A DNA stretch of 64,000 bases from Bradyrhizobium sp. 1(2017) (GCF_011602485.2 NZ_CP050022.2:4856001-4920000); one strand, 5' to 3'. Positions 8,641 to 16,717 are shown, counted from the stretch's first letter. Notes: a model not told the origin generated them from the letters alone. Translations and numbers: made by a program.

Positions 8641-8844
8641 ATGCAGATGTCCGAAGAATTCGCGGCCCTGATCAGGCGGGCCGAGGGAGCCACCGCGACC
8701 GCCCGCCGGCTGCTCGACGAGAACGACCGCTGGCGCCGCAGCGTGGAGCAGCAGCTCCATCACATGTTCGAACTTGGCGCCGAGTTCAGGCGGCCGGTCA
8801 GCCGCCCGGTTCTCCCGGCTCAACCTCCTGCCGAAGATACATGA
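8641..8844 (+). CDS. small helical protein, paralogue of the gene at 3851
   Basis: A 67-residue protein starting MQMSEEFAALIRRAEGATAT with the same helix pattern as the 3851 product (RAE, RLL, N, WR, MF, F), then a proline-rich tail. AGGAA six bases before the ATG at 8641 supports that start; the ATG at 8647 is the alternative. It is divergent from the kinase fusion and its 3' end overlaps the convergent 92-residue gene by 47 bases. Function unknown; the two paralogues flank the kinase/Crp pair. Confidence 0.6.
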   Translation: MQMSEEFAALIRRAEGATATARRLLDENDRWRRSVEQQLHHMFELGAEFRRPVSRPVLPAQPPAEDT

Positions 8845-9076
8845 TCCGCTGCTCGATCAGGACGCGGTGGCGCTCCCATTCGACCAGGGTCTGCTTGAGC
8901 AGGTCGACCAGCCGTTCCGCCTGGCGCGTGTCGTGGCCGCCCGCCATGAGCTCCCGCACGCGATCTTCCTGATTGCGGATGCGCTGCCAGCCCTCCTCGA
9001 TATCCTGATCCGCCTTCACCAGCAGGCGCTGCTCGGTATTGAGCTGCTCGGTCCGTTCGGCAAGGGAGATGGCCAT
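8798..9076 (-). CDS. small coiled-coil hypothetical protein
   Basis: A 92-residue protein starting MAISLAERTEQLNTEQRLLV, almost entirely charged helix with heptad-like leucines (RLVDLLKQTLVEWERHRVLI). GAAGG lies seven bases before the ATG. It follows the CheB gene by only ten bases on the same strand, so it is probably its operon partner. It contains one GGHD turn between two helices, which suggests a helical hairpin. Function not recognised. Confidence 0.65.
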   Translation of the reverse strand: MAISLAERTEQLNTEQRLLVKADQDIEEGWQRIRNQEDRVRELMAGGHDTRQAERLVDLLKQTLVEWERHRVLIEQRIMYLRQEVEPGEPGG

Positions 9077-9086
9077 GGCAGAGCCT

Positions 9087-10094
9087 TCAATCCTCCCGCT
9101 TGCGAACCGGAGGGTCGAGCGACTGTAGCACGACGCGCCGGATCATGTCGGCATATTCGCGGTACTCGGCCGCCCGCGCCTCGTACATCTCGGCGACAGC
9201 AGCCCGGCCGCTGCGCCGGCCATCGCTGGCCATGCGATGCACCAGCTCGGCCCGCTCCTCGATGATGCGCAGCGCGACCCGCAAGGCTTCATCCACCCGC
9301 CCTTCCTGCTCCTTGGCGAGCGCATCCGCCGTGTAGGCGTGTCCAACCTGACAGCGGAAGCGCAGCGGGCGCGATTCCTTGACCTGGGACATGACGCCTC
9401 CGCACCCGGGACAAGTCAGCGCGACGGGATCGGCCATCGAGACGAGTTTATCGCTTCCGATCCGGTCGCCGGCCGCAATTTCGACCTCGAGCCTGATCTC
9501 GGGCGGGATCGGCAGAACGGCTCCGGCCTGCTCCCTGACGAGCTCGGACAGGACGTCGCCGATCGAGGCGCCGCGAACGCAGAGGTCGATGGTGGTCGCC
9601 TCCATCGCCCGCCGCGGCATCTCGTCGGAAATGGCTTCCGTGGGGTCCTGGACCACGGTCATCCCGCCGCAGCGCTTAATGGCATTGAGGCCGGCCGCGC
9701 CGTCGGACAACAAGCCGCTGAGCAGCACCCCGATCACGCGCGGCCCATGATGAAGGGCCGCCGAGCGGAACAAGGCATCGATCGCTGGCCGGACCATGTT
9801 CTCGCGCGGGCCGCGCCCGAGGAAGACGCGATCTTCAGCCAGCAACAGATGGTGGTCCGGCGCGGCCAGATAGACCCGGCCCGGCTCGATTTTCATGCCG
9901 TTTTCAGCCTGCCGGACCGGGAGCGGGCCGGCACTGCTGGCAACCGTCGAGAGAATGCCGATCCCCTGCGCGGGAATGTGCAGAACGATGAATATGGCCG
10001 CAGGCAAATCCGCTGGTAGACCGCCCAGAATCTGCTTCAAGGGCTGAGTGGCACCGGCCGAGCCCCCGATGACGATGATGTCGCGGTTGCTCAT
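9087..10094 (-). CDS. CheB-type protein-glutamate methylesterase, no receiver domain
   Basis: A 335-residue protein: CheB catalytic domain (Ser12 in GGSAGA, His39 in VLHIPAQ, Asp131 in LLSDGAAG) without the N-terminal receiver domain of chemotaxis CheB, followed by a zinc-ribbon-like C-terminus (CPGCGG, then FRCQVGHAYT) and a helical tail. Stand-alone CheB proteins of this form are common in soil alphaproteobacteria and are often unrelated to motility. Start at ATG 10094 preceded by AAGGTGG. Divergent from the response regulator at 10180. A weak EcfG-like match (GGAAC-N16-CCTT, minus strand, 10126-10150) precedes it. Confidence 0.88.
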   Translation of the reverse strand: MSNRDIIVIGGSAGATQPLKQILGGLPADLPAAIFIVLHIPAQGIGILSTVASSAGPLPVRQAENGMKIEPGRVYLAAPDHHLLLAEDRVFLGRGPRENMVRPAIDALFRSAALHHGPRVIGVLLSGLLSDGAAGLNAIKRCGGMTVVQDPTEAISDEMPRRAMEATTIDLCVRGASIGDVLSELVREQAGAVLPIPPEIRLEVEIAAGDRIGSDKLVSMADPVALTCPGCGGVMSQVKESRPLRFRCQVGHAYTADALAKEQEGRVDEALRVALRIIEERAELVHRMASDGRRSGRAAVAEMYEARAAEYREYADMIRRVVLQSLDPPVRKRED

Positions 10095-10119
10095 GGAACC
10101 CACCTTCGCTTGCGTCGTT
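10095..10119 (+). promoter_or_regulatory. EcfG-type promoter, exact GGAAC-N16-CGTT
   Basis: GGAAC at 10095-10099 and CGTT at 10116-10119 with a 16-base spacer, 60 bases ahead of the response regulator start. This is the exact alphaproteobacterial general-stress sigma consensus, and it begins right next to the divergent CheB start codon. Confidence 0.65.
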
Positions 10120-10179
10120 AGCACCAAGGCGGCCCTCCGCCTTATGTTCCTATCGTTCGGCGGGCACGCTGGAGGCACC

Positions 10180-10584
10180 ATGGCGGTATCGCCCGCGCTG
10201 TCACGTCCGTCCGTCCAACTGACCGGGCGGCGCATTTTCGTCGTCGAGGACGAGTATTTCCTCGCCGACGACATCGACACGACCTTCCGCGCGCTCGGCG
10301 CAGAGATCGCAGGTCCGGTCGGACACATCGAGGACGCATTCAAGATCCTGCACGATGGCAGCGTCCTGGATGCCGCCGTGCTCGACGTGAACCTTCGCAG
10401 CGACATGATCTTTCCGGTTGCGCGCGAGCTGAAGGCGCGCAACGTGCCCTTCGTGTTCACCACGGGATACGACAAGATCAGTGTCGGTCCGGAATTCCAG
10501 GACGTGCTGGTCCTGGAGAAACCGATCGATCTTGCGGCGATGGCACAGAAGCTGGCCGGGCTCATCGCCGATCGCGGGATTTGA
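10180..10584 (+). CDS. single-domain response regulator (FAT GUY-like)
   Basis: A 134-residue receiver domain with no output domain: acidic pair in VVEDEYF, phospho-acceptor Asp in AAVLDVNLRSD, the FTTGYD segment near beta-4, and Lys in VLEKPID. The F-x-TGY motif and the DVNL phosphorylation site are marks of the FAT GUY receivers that pair with HWE/HisKA_2 kinases, matching the HWE kinase encoded 1.7 kb away. Start ATG 10180 is firm (GGAGG six bases upstream). It has an exact EcfG-type promoter, so it is probably induced in the general stress response. Likely a phosphate shuttle or sink. Confidence 0.9.
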   Translation: MAVSPALSRPSVQLTGRRIFVVEDEYFLADDIDTTFRALGAEIAGPVGHIEDAFKILHDGSVLDAAVLDVNLRSDMIFPVARELKARNVPFVFTTGYDKISVGPEFQDVLVLEKPIDLAAMAQKLAGLIADRGI

Positions 10585-10636
10585 AACGCAACGAGGCGTA
10601 TTCCCGAGTGCTCCCTGGACAACCAAAGGAGGTTCG

Positions 10637-10846
10637 ATGATCTATTCACCGAATTCCACCCTCGACGCGCAAATGCTGAGGCATTCGCGGGAGCTGGTTC
10701 GAGATGCATTGGCGCTGCTGCGCAGCAGCGATCACCTCGTGAGCCTGCAGCGCCTGCGCGATGAGCTGGAGCAGGAACGTCGCAGGCCGCCGCGCCGGAG
10801 CAACGAGAGAGCCGGCCCGGATACTGAATTGCAGGCCCACAACTGA
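10637..10846 (+). CDS. small hypothetical protein
   Basis: A 69-residue protein starting MIYSPNSTLDAQMLRHSREL: a helical N-terminal half (LVRDALALLRSSDHLVSLQR) and a disordered basic tail (RRRPPRRSNERAG). AGGAGG six bases before the ATG fixes the start. It lies 52 bases after the response regulator on the same strand and is probably co-transcribed. Function not recognised. Confidence 0.65.
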   Translation: MIYSPNSTLDAQMLRHSRELVRDALALLRSSDHLVSLQRLRDELEQERRRPPRRSNERAGPDTELQAHN

Positions 10847-10853
10847 TCGACAA

Positions 10854-10934
10854 TCAGAACAGATGTGCAATAGCAAGCCAAGCGGTCACCGCCAGGCAAA
10901 GGACAACCGCGGCGTAAGGCAGCACGACGCGCAA
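10854..10934 (-). CDS. possible 26-residue membrane peptide
   Basis: From a TTG start at 10934 the minus strand encodes LRVVLPYAAVVLCLAVTAWL plus six residues, a single hydrophobic span. GGGGAGG lies nine bases upstream of the TTG. It directly follows another predicted membrane micropeptide gene on the same strand, 19 bases apart. No composition test was possible and the start codon is non-standard, so this is tentative. Confidence 0.3.
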   Translation of the reverse strand: MRVVLPYAAVVLCLAVTAWLAIAHLF

Positions 10935-10953
10935 TATTGCAAGCCTCCCCGCG

Positions 10954-11043
10954 TCAGGTCACCATCATCCAGACGATTGCCACCATCATCACCACGAATC
11001 CCGTGATCGCGGTCGCGACAAAAGCCTGTTCGATGCGGTCCAT
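10954..11043 (-). CDS. possible 29-residue membrane peptide
   Basis: ATG at 11043 opens MDRIEQAFVATAITGFVVMM followed by VAIVWMMVT and a stop: an acidic/basic N-terminus and one transmembrane span with aromatic flank. AAGGGGG lies about 11 bases upstream. Tiny single-span peptides of this shape are often subunits of larger membrane complexes, but no complex is encoded next door. It precedes a second such frame, suggesting a two-peptide unit. Confidence 0.4.
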   Translation of the reverse strand: MDRIEQAFVATAITGFVVMMVAIVWMMVT

Positions 11044-11184
11044 CGCCGTCGTAGCCCCCTTTCCAGCCCACACAGTGTGAGCACTCCGGAAGCTCCGCGC
11101 ATTAGGCTATGTGAATCGACCGCCGCTTGGTCGGAAATATCTGGCAGACGGCCGCGCAGCTCGGAGGTTGCGAAGCCGCAGCGC

Positions 11185-11967
11185 TCACGTCTTTGCCGTG
11201 CCGGGCTCGGCCATCTTGCGATGCTGCCTCGCCAGCATCTCGTTCGGCGTGACGTTCGCGACCGTGGTCTGGATCTTGTTCTTCAGCCCGGTGACGACGT
11301 CGGCCTCTCCGCGCAGCATCGCATCGAAGCCGGCCTTGGCGACGTCGTAGGCGCCATCCTTCGGCTCGGTGCCGACCTTGGTGTCCATCATACCGGCGCG
11401 GCGGAAGAACTCGGTCTCGGTGGCGCCTGGCATCAGGCAGGTGACGGTGACGGCGCTGTCGCGCAGCTCTTCGCGCAGCGCGAACGAGAACGAATCCAGG
11501 AACGCCTTCGAGGCGTTGTAGACGGCCTGGAAGCTGCCGGGCGTGAAGCCGGCGATCGAGCCCGTGATCAGGATGCGCCCCGAGTTGCGGCGGAGCATTT
11601 CGTTGCCGGCGCGGTGGATCAGGTAGAGCGTGCCGGTGATGTTGGTGTCGACGAGGTGCCTGACGCGCTGGAAATCCTGATCGAGGAAGGCCTTGCCGAG
11701 CCCGATGCCCGCATTGGCCAGCAGAGCATCGATCGGCCGGTCACCGACCGCGGCGCACAGCTTGTCGACGCCTTCAGTGGTGGACAGGTCGGCCTCGACC
11801 GGCTCCACATTGACGCCGAGCCGGCGCAAATCGACGGCAACCCTCGCGATCGCCGGCTCGTCGGCCGCGATGACGAGGTTGAAACCCGCCTGTGCGCAGC
11901 GCCTGGCGAGCTCCAGGCCGATACCGGTGGAGGCACCGGTGACGACGGCGAGTTGATTTGCGGGCAT
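11185..11967 (-). CDS. short-chain dehydrogenase/reductase
   Basis: A 260-residue classical SDR: NAD(P)-binding VVTGASTGIGLELAR, NAG motif in LLANAGIGLG, catalytic Ser in ITGSIAG and Tyr/Lys in VYNASKAFLDSF. The ATG at 11967 is chosen for GAGGA eight bases upstream and because the Rossmann strand starts at residue 5. Divergent from the zinc dehydrogenase at 12130. A weak EcfG-like match (GGAAC-N16-GATT) lies at 12001-12025 on this strand. Substrate unknown. Confidence 0.9.
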   Translation of the reverse strand: MPANQLAVVTGASTGIGLELARRCAQAGFNLVIAADEPAIARVAVDLRRLGVNVEPVEADLSTTEGVDKLCAAVGDRPIDALLANAGIGLGKAFLDQDFQRVRHLVDTNITGTLYLIHRAGNEMLRRNSGRILITGSIAGFTPGSFQAVYNASKAFLDSFSFALREELRDSAVTVTCLMPGATETEFFRRAGMMDTKVGTEPKDGAYDVAKAGFDAMLRGEADVVTGLKNKIQTTVANVTPNEMLARQHRKMAEPGTAKT

Positions 11968-12129
11968 GGCCGTATCCTCGAGGTTGGGATGATCACGCCC
12001 AATCATTCCCCCGCTCTCCCGTTCCTATTTGCGAGGAGCGGTGCGATGCGAAGAATTTGCGTCCGGGGATAGCAACCATCGTTCATTCCTGGACTTGGAT
12101 GCCACGTGGTTGGGTCCGGAGGACGAACG

Positions 12130-13305
12130 ATGAAGGCGCTGGTTTGGCACGGCAAGGAGGACATCCGGTGCGACACCGTCACCGATCCTGAAATCCAGGA
12201 CGCGCGCGATGCCATCATCAAGGTCACGAGCTGCGCCATCTGCGGATCCGATTTACACCTCTTCCATAACTTCATCCCGGGCATGCTGCCAGGTGACATC
12301 ATGGGCCACGAGACCATGGGCGAAGTGGTCGAGGTCGGCTCCGGGGTCGACGGCAAGCTGAAGAAGGGCGACCGCATCGTCGTGCCCTTCACCATCATTT
12401 GCGGCGAGTGCGACCAGTGCAAGCGCGGCAATTTCTCGGTCTGCGAAACGACCAACCGCAAGCGGCATCTCGCCGACAAGGCATTCGGACATGCGACCGC
12501 GGGCCTGTTCGGCTACACCCATCTGACCGGCGGCTATCCCGGCGGACAGGCCGAGTATCTGCGCGTGCCCTATGCCGATGCCACGCACATCAAGGTTCCC
12601 CCCGGCATCCCCGACGAGCAATTGCTGTTCCTCAGCGACATCTTCCCGACCGGCTGGCAGGCCGCCGTGCAATGCGACATCGAGCCGACCGACACGGTCG
12701 CGATCTGGGGCTGCGGGCCCGTGGGGCAGATGGCGATCCGCAGCGCCATCCTGCTCGGCGCCAACCAGGTGATCGCGATCGACTGCCTGCCCGAGCGGCT
12801 CAGCATGGCGGAAGCCGGCGGCGCCACCACGATCAATTTCGAGACCGAGAGCGTGCTCGAGCGGCTGAAGGAGCTGACCGACGGCAAGGGCCCGGAGAAG
12901 TGCATCGACTGCGTCGGCATGGAATCGCACGTGATGGCGTCGCTGCCCGACACCCTGCTCGACCGCGCCAAGCAGATGGTGATGCTGGAAAGCGACCGGC
13001 CGCATGTGCTGCGCGAGATGATCTATGTCTGCCGGCCCGGCGGCATCATCTCGGTGCCCGGCGTCTATAGCGGCCTCTCCGACATGCTCCCAATGGGCGC
13101 CTTCATGAACAAGGGCCTGACGATGCGCACCGGCCAGACCCACGTCAACCGCTGGACCGACGATCTGCTCCGCCGCATCGAGGAAGGCGAGATCGATCCG
13201 TCCTTCGTCATCACCCACACCGTCCCGCTCGAGCAGGGACCCGAGATGTACCAGGTGTTTCGCGACAAGCGCGATTCCTGCGTCAAGGTCGTGCTGAGGC
13301 CCTGA
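12130..13305 (+). CDS. zinc-dependent alcohol dehydrogenase
   Basis: A 391-residue medium-chain dehydrogenase. Catalytic-zinc ligands: Cys in CAICGSDLH and GHE in IMGHETMGE; structural-zinc cysteines in [15 protein letters not shown]; Rossmann loop [12 protein letters not shown]. The length and the insert after the structural zinc resemble the glutathione-independent formaldehyde dehydrogenase subgroup. Start at 12130 is supported by GGAGG seven bases upstream. Followed after 15 bases by a membrane protein gene in the same operon. Cytosolic oxidoreductase, substrate not determined. Confidence 0.92.
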   Translation: MKALVWHGKEDIRCDTVTDPEIQDARDAIIKVTSCAICGSDLHLFHNFIPGMLPGDIMGHETMGEVVEVGSGVDGKLKKGDRIVVPFTIICGECDQCKRGNFSVCETTNRKRHLADKAFGHATAGLFGYTHLTGGYPGGQAEYLRVPYADATHIKVPPGIPDEQLLFLSDIFPTGWQAAVQCDIEPTDTVAIWGCGPVGQMAIRSAILLGANQVIAIDCLPERLSMAEAGGATTINFETESVLERLKELTDGKGPEKCIDCVGMESHVMASLPDTLLDRAKQMVMLESDRPHVLREMIYVCRPGGIISVPGVYSGLSDMLPMGAFMNKGLTMRTGQTHVNRWTDDLLRRIEEGEIDPSFVITHTVPLEQGPEMYQVFRDKRDSCVKVVLRP

Positions 13306-13320
13306 AGGAGCAAGTCATCC

Positions 13321-13890
13321 ATGTTTCATGTCTCCAACATCGTGCGCACCAAGGGCGATCCGAAAATCATCGCGGGCGGGCCGAGCCTGAAGCGCCCCGA
13401 AGACCAGCTCGCGCGTGCGCTCGGCTGGTTCAGCGTTGGTCTGGGCGTTGTCGAGTTGTTTACGCCGCGGCGCGTCACCGAGACGCTGGGCATGGAAGGC
13501 CGCGAGACGCTGGTCCGTGCATTTGGTTTGCGGGAGATCCTTGCCGGGGTCATGTCGCTCTCGGTCGACAAGAACGCCGGCCTGTGGGCGCGCGTCGGCG
13601 GCGACGGCCTCGATGCCGCGGCCCTGCTGTCGGGACTGACGGCCGACAATCCCAAGAAGGGCAATATCGCGCTGGCGCTCCTGATGGTCGGGGGCATCGC
13701 CATGCTCGACTATCGCGCCGCGCAGGACACGAAGCCGCGGCGGCCGCCGGGCGAGGCCCGTCGCAAGCTCTATCCAAACCGTAGCGGTTTCCCAAAGGGC
13801 ATCGAGAGCGCCCGGACCGCGGCCAGGCAGATCGCAGCTCACGCCGGGAGCAACGAGGTGAAGCAAGGCGACGAGCACCGAGTCCCGTGA
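13321..13890 (+). CDS. membrane protein of DUF4267-like type
   Basis: A 189-residue protein with an N-terminal soluble stretch, then hydrophobic helices (ALGWFSVGLGVVELF, the FGLREILAGVM motif, and IALALLMVGGIAMLDY) and a basic hydrophilic tail. The GLREILAGV and WARVGGDGLDAAAL segments are typical of small membrane proteins often found beside zinc dehydrogenases and annotated as DUF4267 or cyclase-dehydrase-like. AAGGAG is 11 bases before the ATG. Likely co-transcribed with the dehydrogenase. Function unknown. Confidence 0.75.
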   Translation: MFHVSNIVRTKGDPKIIAGGPSLKRPEDQLARALGWFSVGLGVVELFTPRRVTETLGMEGRETLVRAFGLREILAGVMSLSVDKNAGLWARVGGDGLDAAALLSGLTADNPKKGNIALALLMVGGIAMLDYRAAQDTKPRRPPGEARRKLYPNRSGFPKGIESARTAARQIAAHAGSNEVKQGDEHRVP

Positions 13891-14124
13891 CGCAGCGGCA
13901 TGGTGGCGAGCGCTCGGGCCTGGCGCTGTTTCGCGCTGATGACGCTGCCTGCCCGACGCCTCCTCCCTCCTGCTGCGAGGCAATGAAAGGCGTGACCATC
14001 GCGCTGGATTGCCGCTAATCACCCCAAGGAACCATCCGCGCGCGAAGGAGTCTCATCAACGAAACCGCGCCCCGGCGCTCGCCCCCTTCAGGCGTCGGGG
14101 CGAAGCGTCGGCATGGAGACGACC

Positions 14125-14304
14125 ATGGGCAAGACGAAGGGACTACAGCGGCGGATCGTCGGCAAGGCAAAGCAAGCCGTCGGCGAGATCATCGGCGACC
14201 AGGGCCTGCACGAAGCCGGCAAGGCCGAGGCGGAGCGCGGCCGGGAGGAACAGGACAAGCCGAGCGATCGCAACCCGCTGAAGAAGCTCAACCAGCTCAC
14301 GTGA
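14125..14304 (+). CDS. CsbD-family stress protein
   Basis: A 59-residue CsbD-type protein (MGKTKGLQRRIVGKAKQAVG, EIIGDQGLHEAGKAEAERGR): small, hydrophilic, often stress-induced. ATG 14125 is preferred over 14113 because GGAG lies six bases before it. GGAAC at 14028 is upstream, but no CGTT follows at the right distance, so EcfG control is not supported. Its TGA overlaps the GTG of the next gene (GTGA). Confidence 0.85.
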   Translation: MGKTKGLQRRIVGKAKQAVGEIIGDQGLHEAGKAEAERGREEQDKPSDRNPLKKLNQLT

Positions 14305-15473
14305 ACGACGGCGCGCGAGCAATGCTTGCCGATGCAGGCGCGCACATCGTCGCAGGCGCCTCGACGGCGAAGCCCCTGCGACGCTCGCGCTGGGTTGCTG
14401 CGGCTGCGCTCGGCCTGATCAGCAGCACTTTCTCCACAATCCTCAGCCAGCTCTTCGCCGCGCGCATTGGCCGCGATGCTGCGGTCGACTGGATGACGGT
14501 TGCCGCCATTCCCGCGGGCGATTGGGCCATCAGCGCCGAGCCGTCGTGGAGCGCGGTCCTTGCCGGGATCGCCTTCCACCAATGGGCCGATTTTTCCTGG
14601 GCGCTGGTCTTCTTCGGCGTGCTCGGGCGCTGGACCGCCGATTTGCGGCCGCTGACGATCCTGCTGCTCGCCTTGCCCTGGGCCGTGTTCACCTCGAGCA
14701 TGGAATGGTTCGTGCTGGTGCCGCTGTTTCCGTTCTGGCAACCGCTGTTCACCTTGCAGCAGCCTTACTGGATCGGGCTGCTCGTGCACGCCTCGTCCGC
14801 CATGATGTATCCGCTGTTCGCGCGGCTGCGCTGGAAGAGCGGCGCGGCACCGGCGCGTGACGTTCGTTTCACCAATGCCTGGACCACCGGCGCATTCGCC
14901 GCGATCGCGCTGATCGGAACGATCGCGCTGATCGGCCGCCACGGTTATGAACCACGGTGGGTGGGCCACGACAGGGATGCGGACCAGACCTACATTCGCC
15001 ATATGACCGCGCATCACGTTCAGGGCATCGAGCTGGCGCGCATTGGTGCGGAGCGCGCACAGGATCCGCATCTGCGAAAGCTCGCCATGCTGATGATCGC
15101 CAGCCAGACCGGCGAGAACCGCATTTTCGAGAATTGGTGGCTGAGCTGGTTCGACACCGAGATGCCGGATTGCAGCAGCGAGGAACGCGCGGCCATGCCG
15201 GGCATGCTGACGCCGGCCGAGATGCGGCAGATCAGGACCGTCGCATCGGAGCGGTTCGACGCGGTCTTCGTCGACGCGATGAGCAGGCATCACAGAGGCG
15301 CGGTCAAGATGGCCGACGGCATGTGGCACAGCCGTGGCGATCCGCGCCTGCGCATCATGGCTCACGCCATCCGTCATGAGCAGCAGGGCGAGATCGCGCT
15401 GATGCAAGGCACCAGCGGTGTTGCCGCGGTGGCCATGGCGATCCGCAACATGCTGAACGACAACGTCAACTGA
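14301..15473 (+). CDS. four-helix membrane protein with C-terminal DUF305 domain
   Basis: A 390-residue protein. The first 220 residues hold several hydrophobic spans (WVAAAALGLISSTFSTIL; FSWALVFFGVLG; LTILLLALPWAVFTSSM; AAIALIGTIALIG). The last 150 residues are a DUF305 ferritin-like helical domain with its conserved histidine/methionine pairs (HMTAHHVQGIEL, MSRHHRGAVKMADGM). DUF305 is linked to metal handling in the periplasm. GTG start overlaps the csbD stop by four bases, so the two are coupled. The long membrane part fused to DUF305 is unusual. Confidence 0.8.
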   Translation: MNDGARAMLADAGAHIVAGASTAKPLRRSRWVAAAALGLISSTFSTILSQLFAARIGRDAAVDWMTVAAIPAGDWAISAEPSWSAVLAGIAFHQWADFSWALVFFGVLGRWTADLRPLTILLLALPWAVFTSSMEWFVLVPLFPFWQPLFTLQQPYWIGLLVHASSAMMYPLFARLRWKSGAAPARDVRFTNAWTTGAFAAIALIGTIALIGRHGYEPRWVGHDRDADQTYIRHMTAHHVQGIELARIGAERAQDPHLRKLAMLMIASQTGENRIFENWWLSWFDTEMPDCSSEERAAMPGMLTPAEMRQIRTVASERFDAVFVDAMSRHHRGAVKMADGMWHSRGDPRLRIMAHAIRHEQQGEIALMQGTSGVAAVAMAIRNMLNDNVN

Positions 15474-15485
15474 CGAGCCGGCCGC

Positions 15486-16094
15486 CTACTCCCGCCAGAA
15501 CTCTGTCAGCTCCTCGGCGGTCGCGAGGTCGACCTGTCCGTGAAAGCGGGTGCGGTACATCGTCATGAGCGCATCGTGCCCCACATCGGACGAGCTGCAC
15601 AGCGCGTCCTCGACGATGACGATCCTGAAGCCGAGATCGACCGCGCTCAGGACCGTCGACAGCACACAGACATCGGTCTCTGCACCCGTGATCACCACAG
15701 TGCCGACGTTCTTCTCGATCAGCAGGCTGCCGAGACCGGGATTGCTGAACGCGGAATAGGCCGGCTTGTCGATGATGGCGGCCGGCGGAACGAACCCGGC
15801 CAGGGCCGGCACGAGCTCGAGGCCGGATGGCGGAAGATGCCTGCGGGTCGCCTGGCGCCAGCGATGGAAATAGCCCTGCCACTGGCCCGGACGGTCCTCC
15901 GGATCCTGCGGCGTGACGAAGCGCGTGAAAATCGTCCTGGCCGGATGGCGGGATACGATCGAGGCGATCGTCGGCAGCACCCGCTCCATCCAGGGCGTCG
16001 CCCAGAGTCCGCCGGGAGCAAAAATGTTCTGCATGTCGATGCAGAGATGAACCGCATTCCTGATCTCGGCGATTTCCGAGCGACTGTCCCTCAT
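15486..16094 (-). CDS. cysteine hydrolase, isochorismatase family
   Basis: A 202-residue isochorismatase-like hydrolase: catalytic Asp in LCIDMQNIF, Lys in IIDKPAYSAF and Cys in GAETDVCVLS form the triad. GGAGG immediately precedes the ATG at 16094 (three-base spacing). Convergent with the DUF305 gene, 12 bases apart. Family members cleave amide or ether bonds (nicotinamidase, N-carbamoylsarcosine hydrolase); substrate not predictable from sequence. Confidence 0.88.
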   Translation of the reverse strand: MRDSRSEIAEIRNAVHLCIDMQNIFAPGGLWATPWMERVLPTIASIVSRHPARTIFTRFVTPQDPEDRPGQWQGYFHRWRQATRRHLPPSGLELVPALAGFVPPAAIIDKPAYSAFSNPGLGSLLIEKNVGTVVITGAETDVCVLSTVLSAVDLGFRIVIVEDALCSSSDVGHDALMTMYRTRFHGQVDLATAEELTEFWRE

Positions 16095-16392
16095 CGTCCT
16101 CCACCGTCAGGCGCTTGGCCGCACGCCGTCAGCCGGCATCTTCGCGGCGAGCTCAGCGGCTGCAATGCGAACGCAGAGGCTTTGGTTCCTGCCCTCGGCT
16201 TGTGCCCCCCTGTCCGGTCACACGAAGCCCGGGCTGCGGGGTAGATACTGGGGCCCAGTTCCGGAATTCACGCGACGACATCAGCAACATCGGAAACTTG
16301 ATCCGCATTCCGTGCTCGATGGCGGTGTCGCCGAACAGGTCGACAATGCCCGTCGCCATCACGGAGAGCAACTTCGGCGCTGGGCCGGCCGA

Positions 16393-16602
16393 TCATCGCC
16401 AGGCCTTCTCGTTCTTCTGTTCGTAGTCCTTGAAGGCCTTCTCAAGGCCGCTGAGGACTTCGGCAGACGTCTCGAACATCGCCTTCAGCTGCGGTTCGTC
16501 GACCTTCTGGACGTCCTCGCGCAGATGATTCCGAATGTCCGCAAGCGCCTTCTGCATCTTCTGCGTATGGTGCCGGGGATCGCGATCTGCCGCACTTGCC
16601 AT
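16393..16602 (-). CDS. small helical protein with EcfG-type promoter
   Basis: A 69-residue charged helical protein starting MASAADRDPRHHTQKMQKAL and ending EQKNEKAWR. AGGAG lies about eight bases before the ATG at 16602; an upstream in-frame start gives a longer, non-conserved N-terminus. An exact GGAAC-N16-CGTT is 66 bases upstream, so it is probably a general-stress protein. Divergent from the PadR gene at 16718. The 298 bases on its 3' side up to the hydrolase show nothing recognisable. Confidence 0.7.
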   Translation of the reverse strand: MASAADRDPRHHTQKMQKALADIRNHLREDVQKVDEPQLKAMFETSAEVLSGLEKAFKDYEQKNEKAWR

Positions 16603-16667
16603 GGTCCGTCTCCTCACTGCTATTATGGTTCCGCCGGACACAGGACCGTCCGGCGGGACGGCGAGTT

Positions 16668-16692
16668 AACGGACCGTCGCAAGCGTCGTTCC
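16668..16692 (-). promoter_or_regulatory. EcfG-type promoter, exact GGAAC-N16-CGTT
   Basis: Minus-strand GGAAC (complement of 16688-16692) and CGTT (complement of 16668-16671) are 16 bases apart, directed at the 69-residue gene. It abuts the PadR operator at 16694, so PadR binding could also interfere with this promoter. Confidence 0.65.
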
Positions 16693-16693
16693 A

Positions 16694-16710
16694 TTTACGA
16701 AATCCGATAA
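16694..16710. promoter_or_regulatory. candidate PadR operator, imperfect copy
   Basis: TTTACGAAATCCGATAA matches 14 of 17 bases of the perfect palindrome at 18601. It ends seven bases before the padR start codon and covers the region just before its ribosome binding site, as expected for autorepression. Confidence 0.55.
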
Positions 16711-16717
16711 AGAGGAC

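Noticed and set aside
14028..14056. GGAAC upstream of csbD as an EcfG promoter
   Set aside because: No CGTT-like -10 at 16-17 bases, although csbD genes are often stress-controlled.
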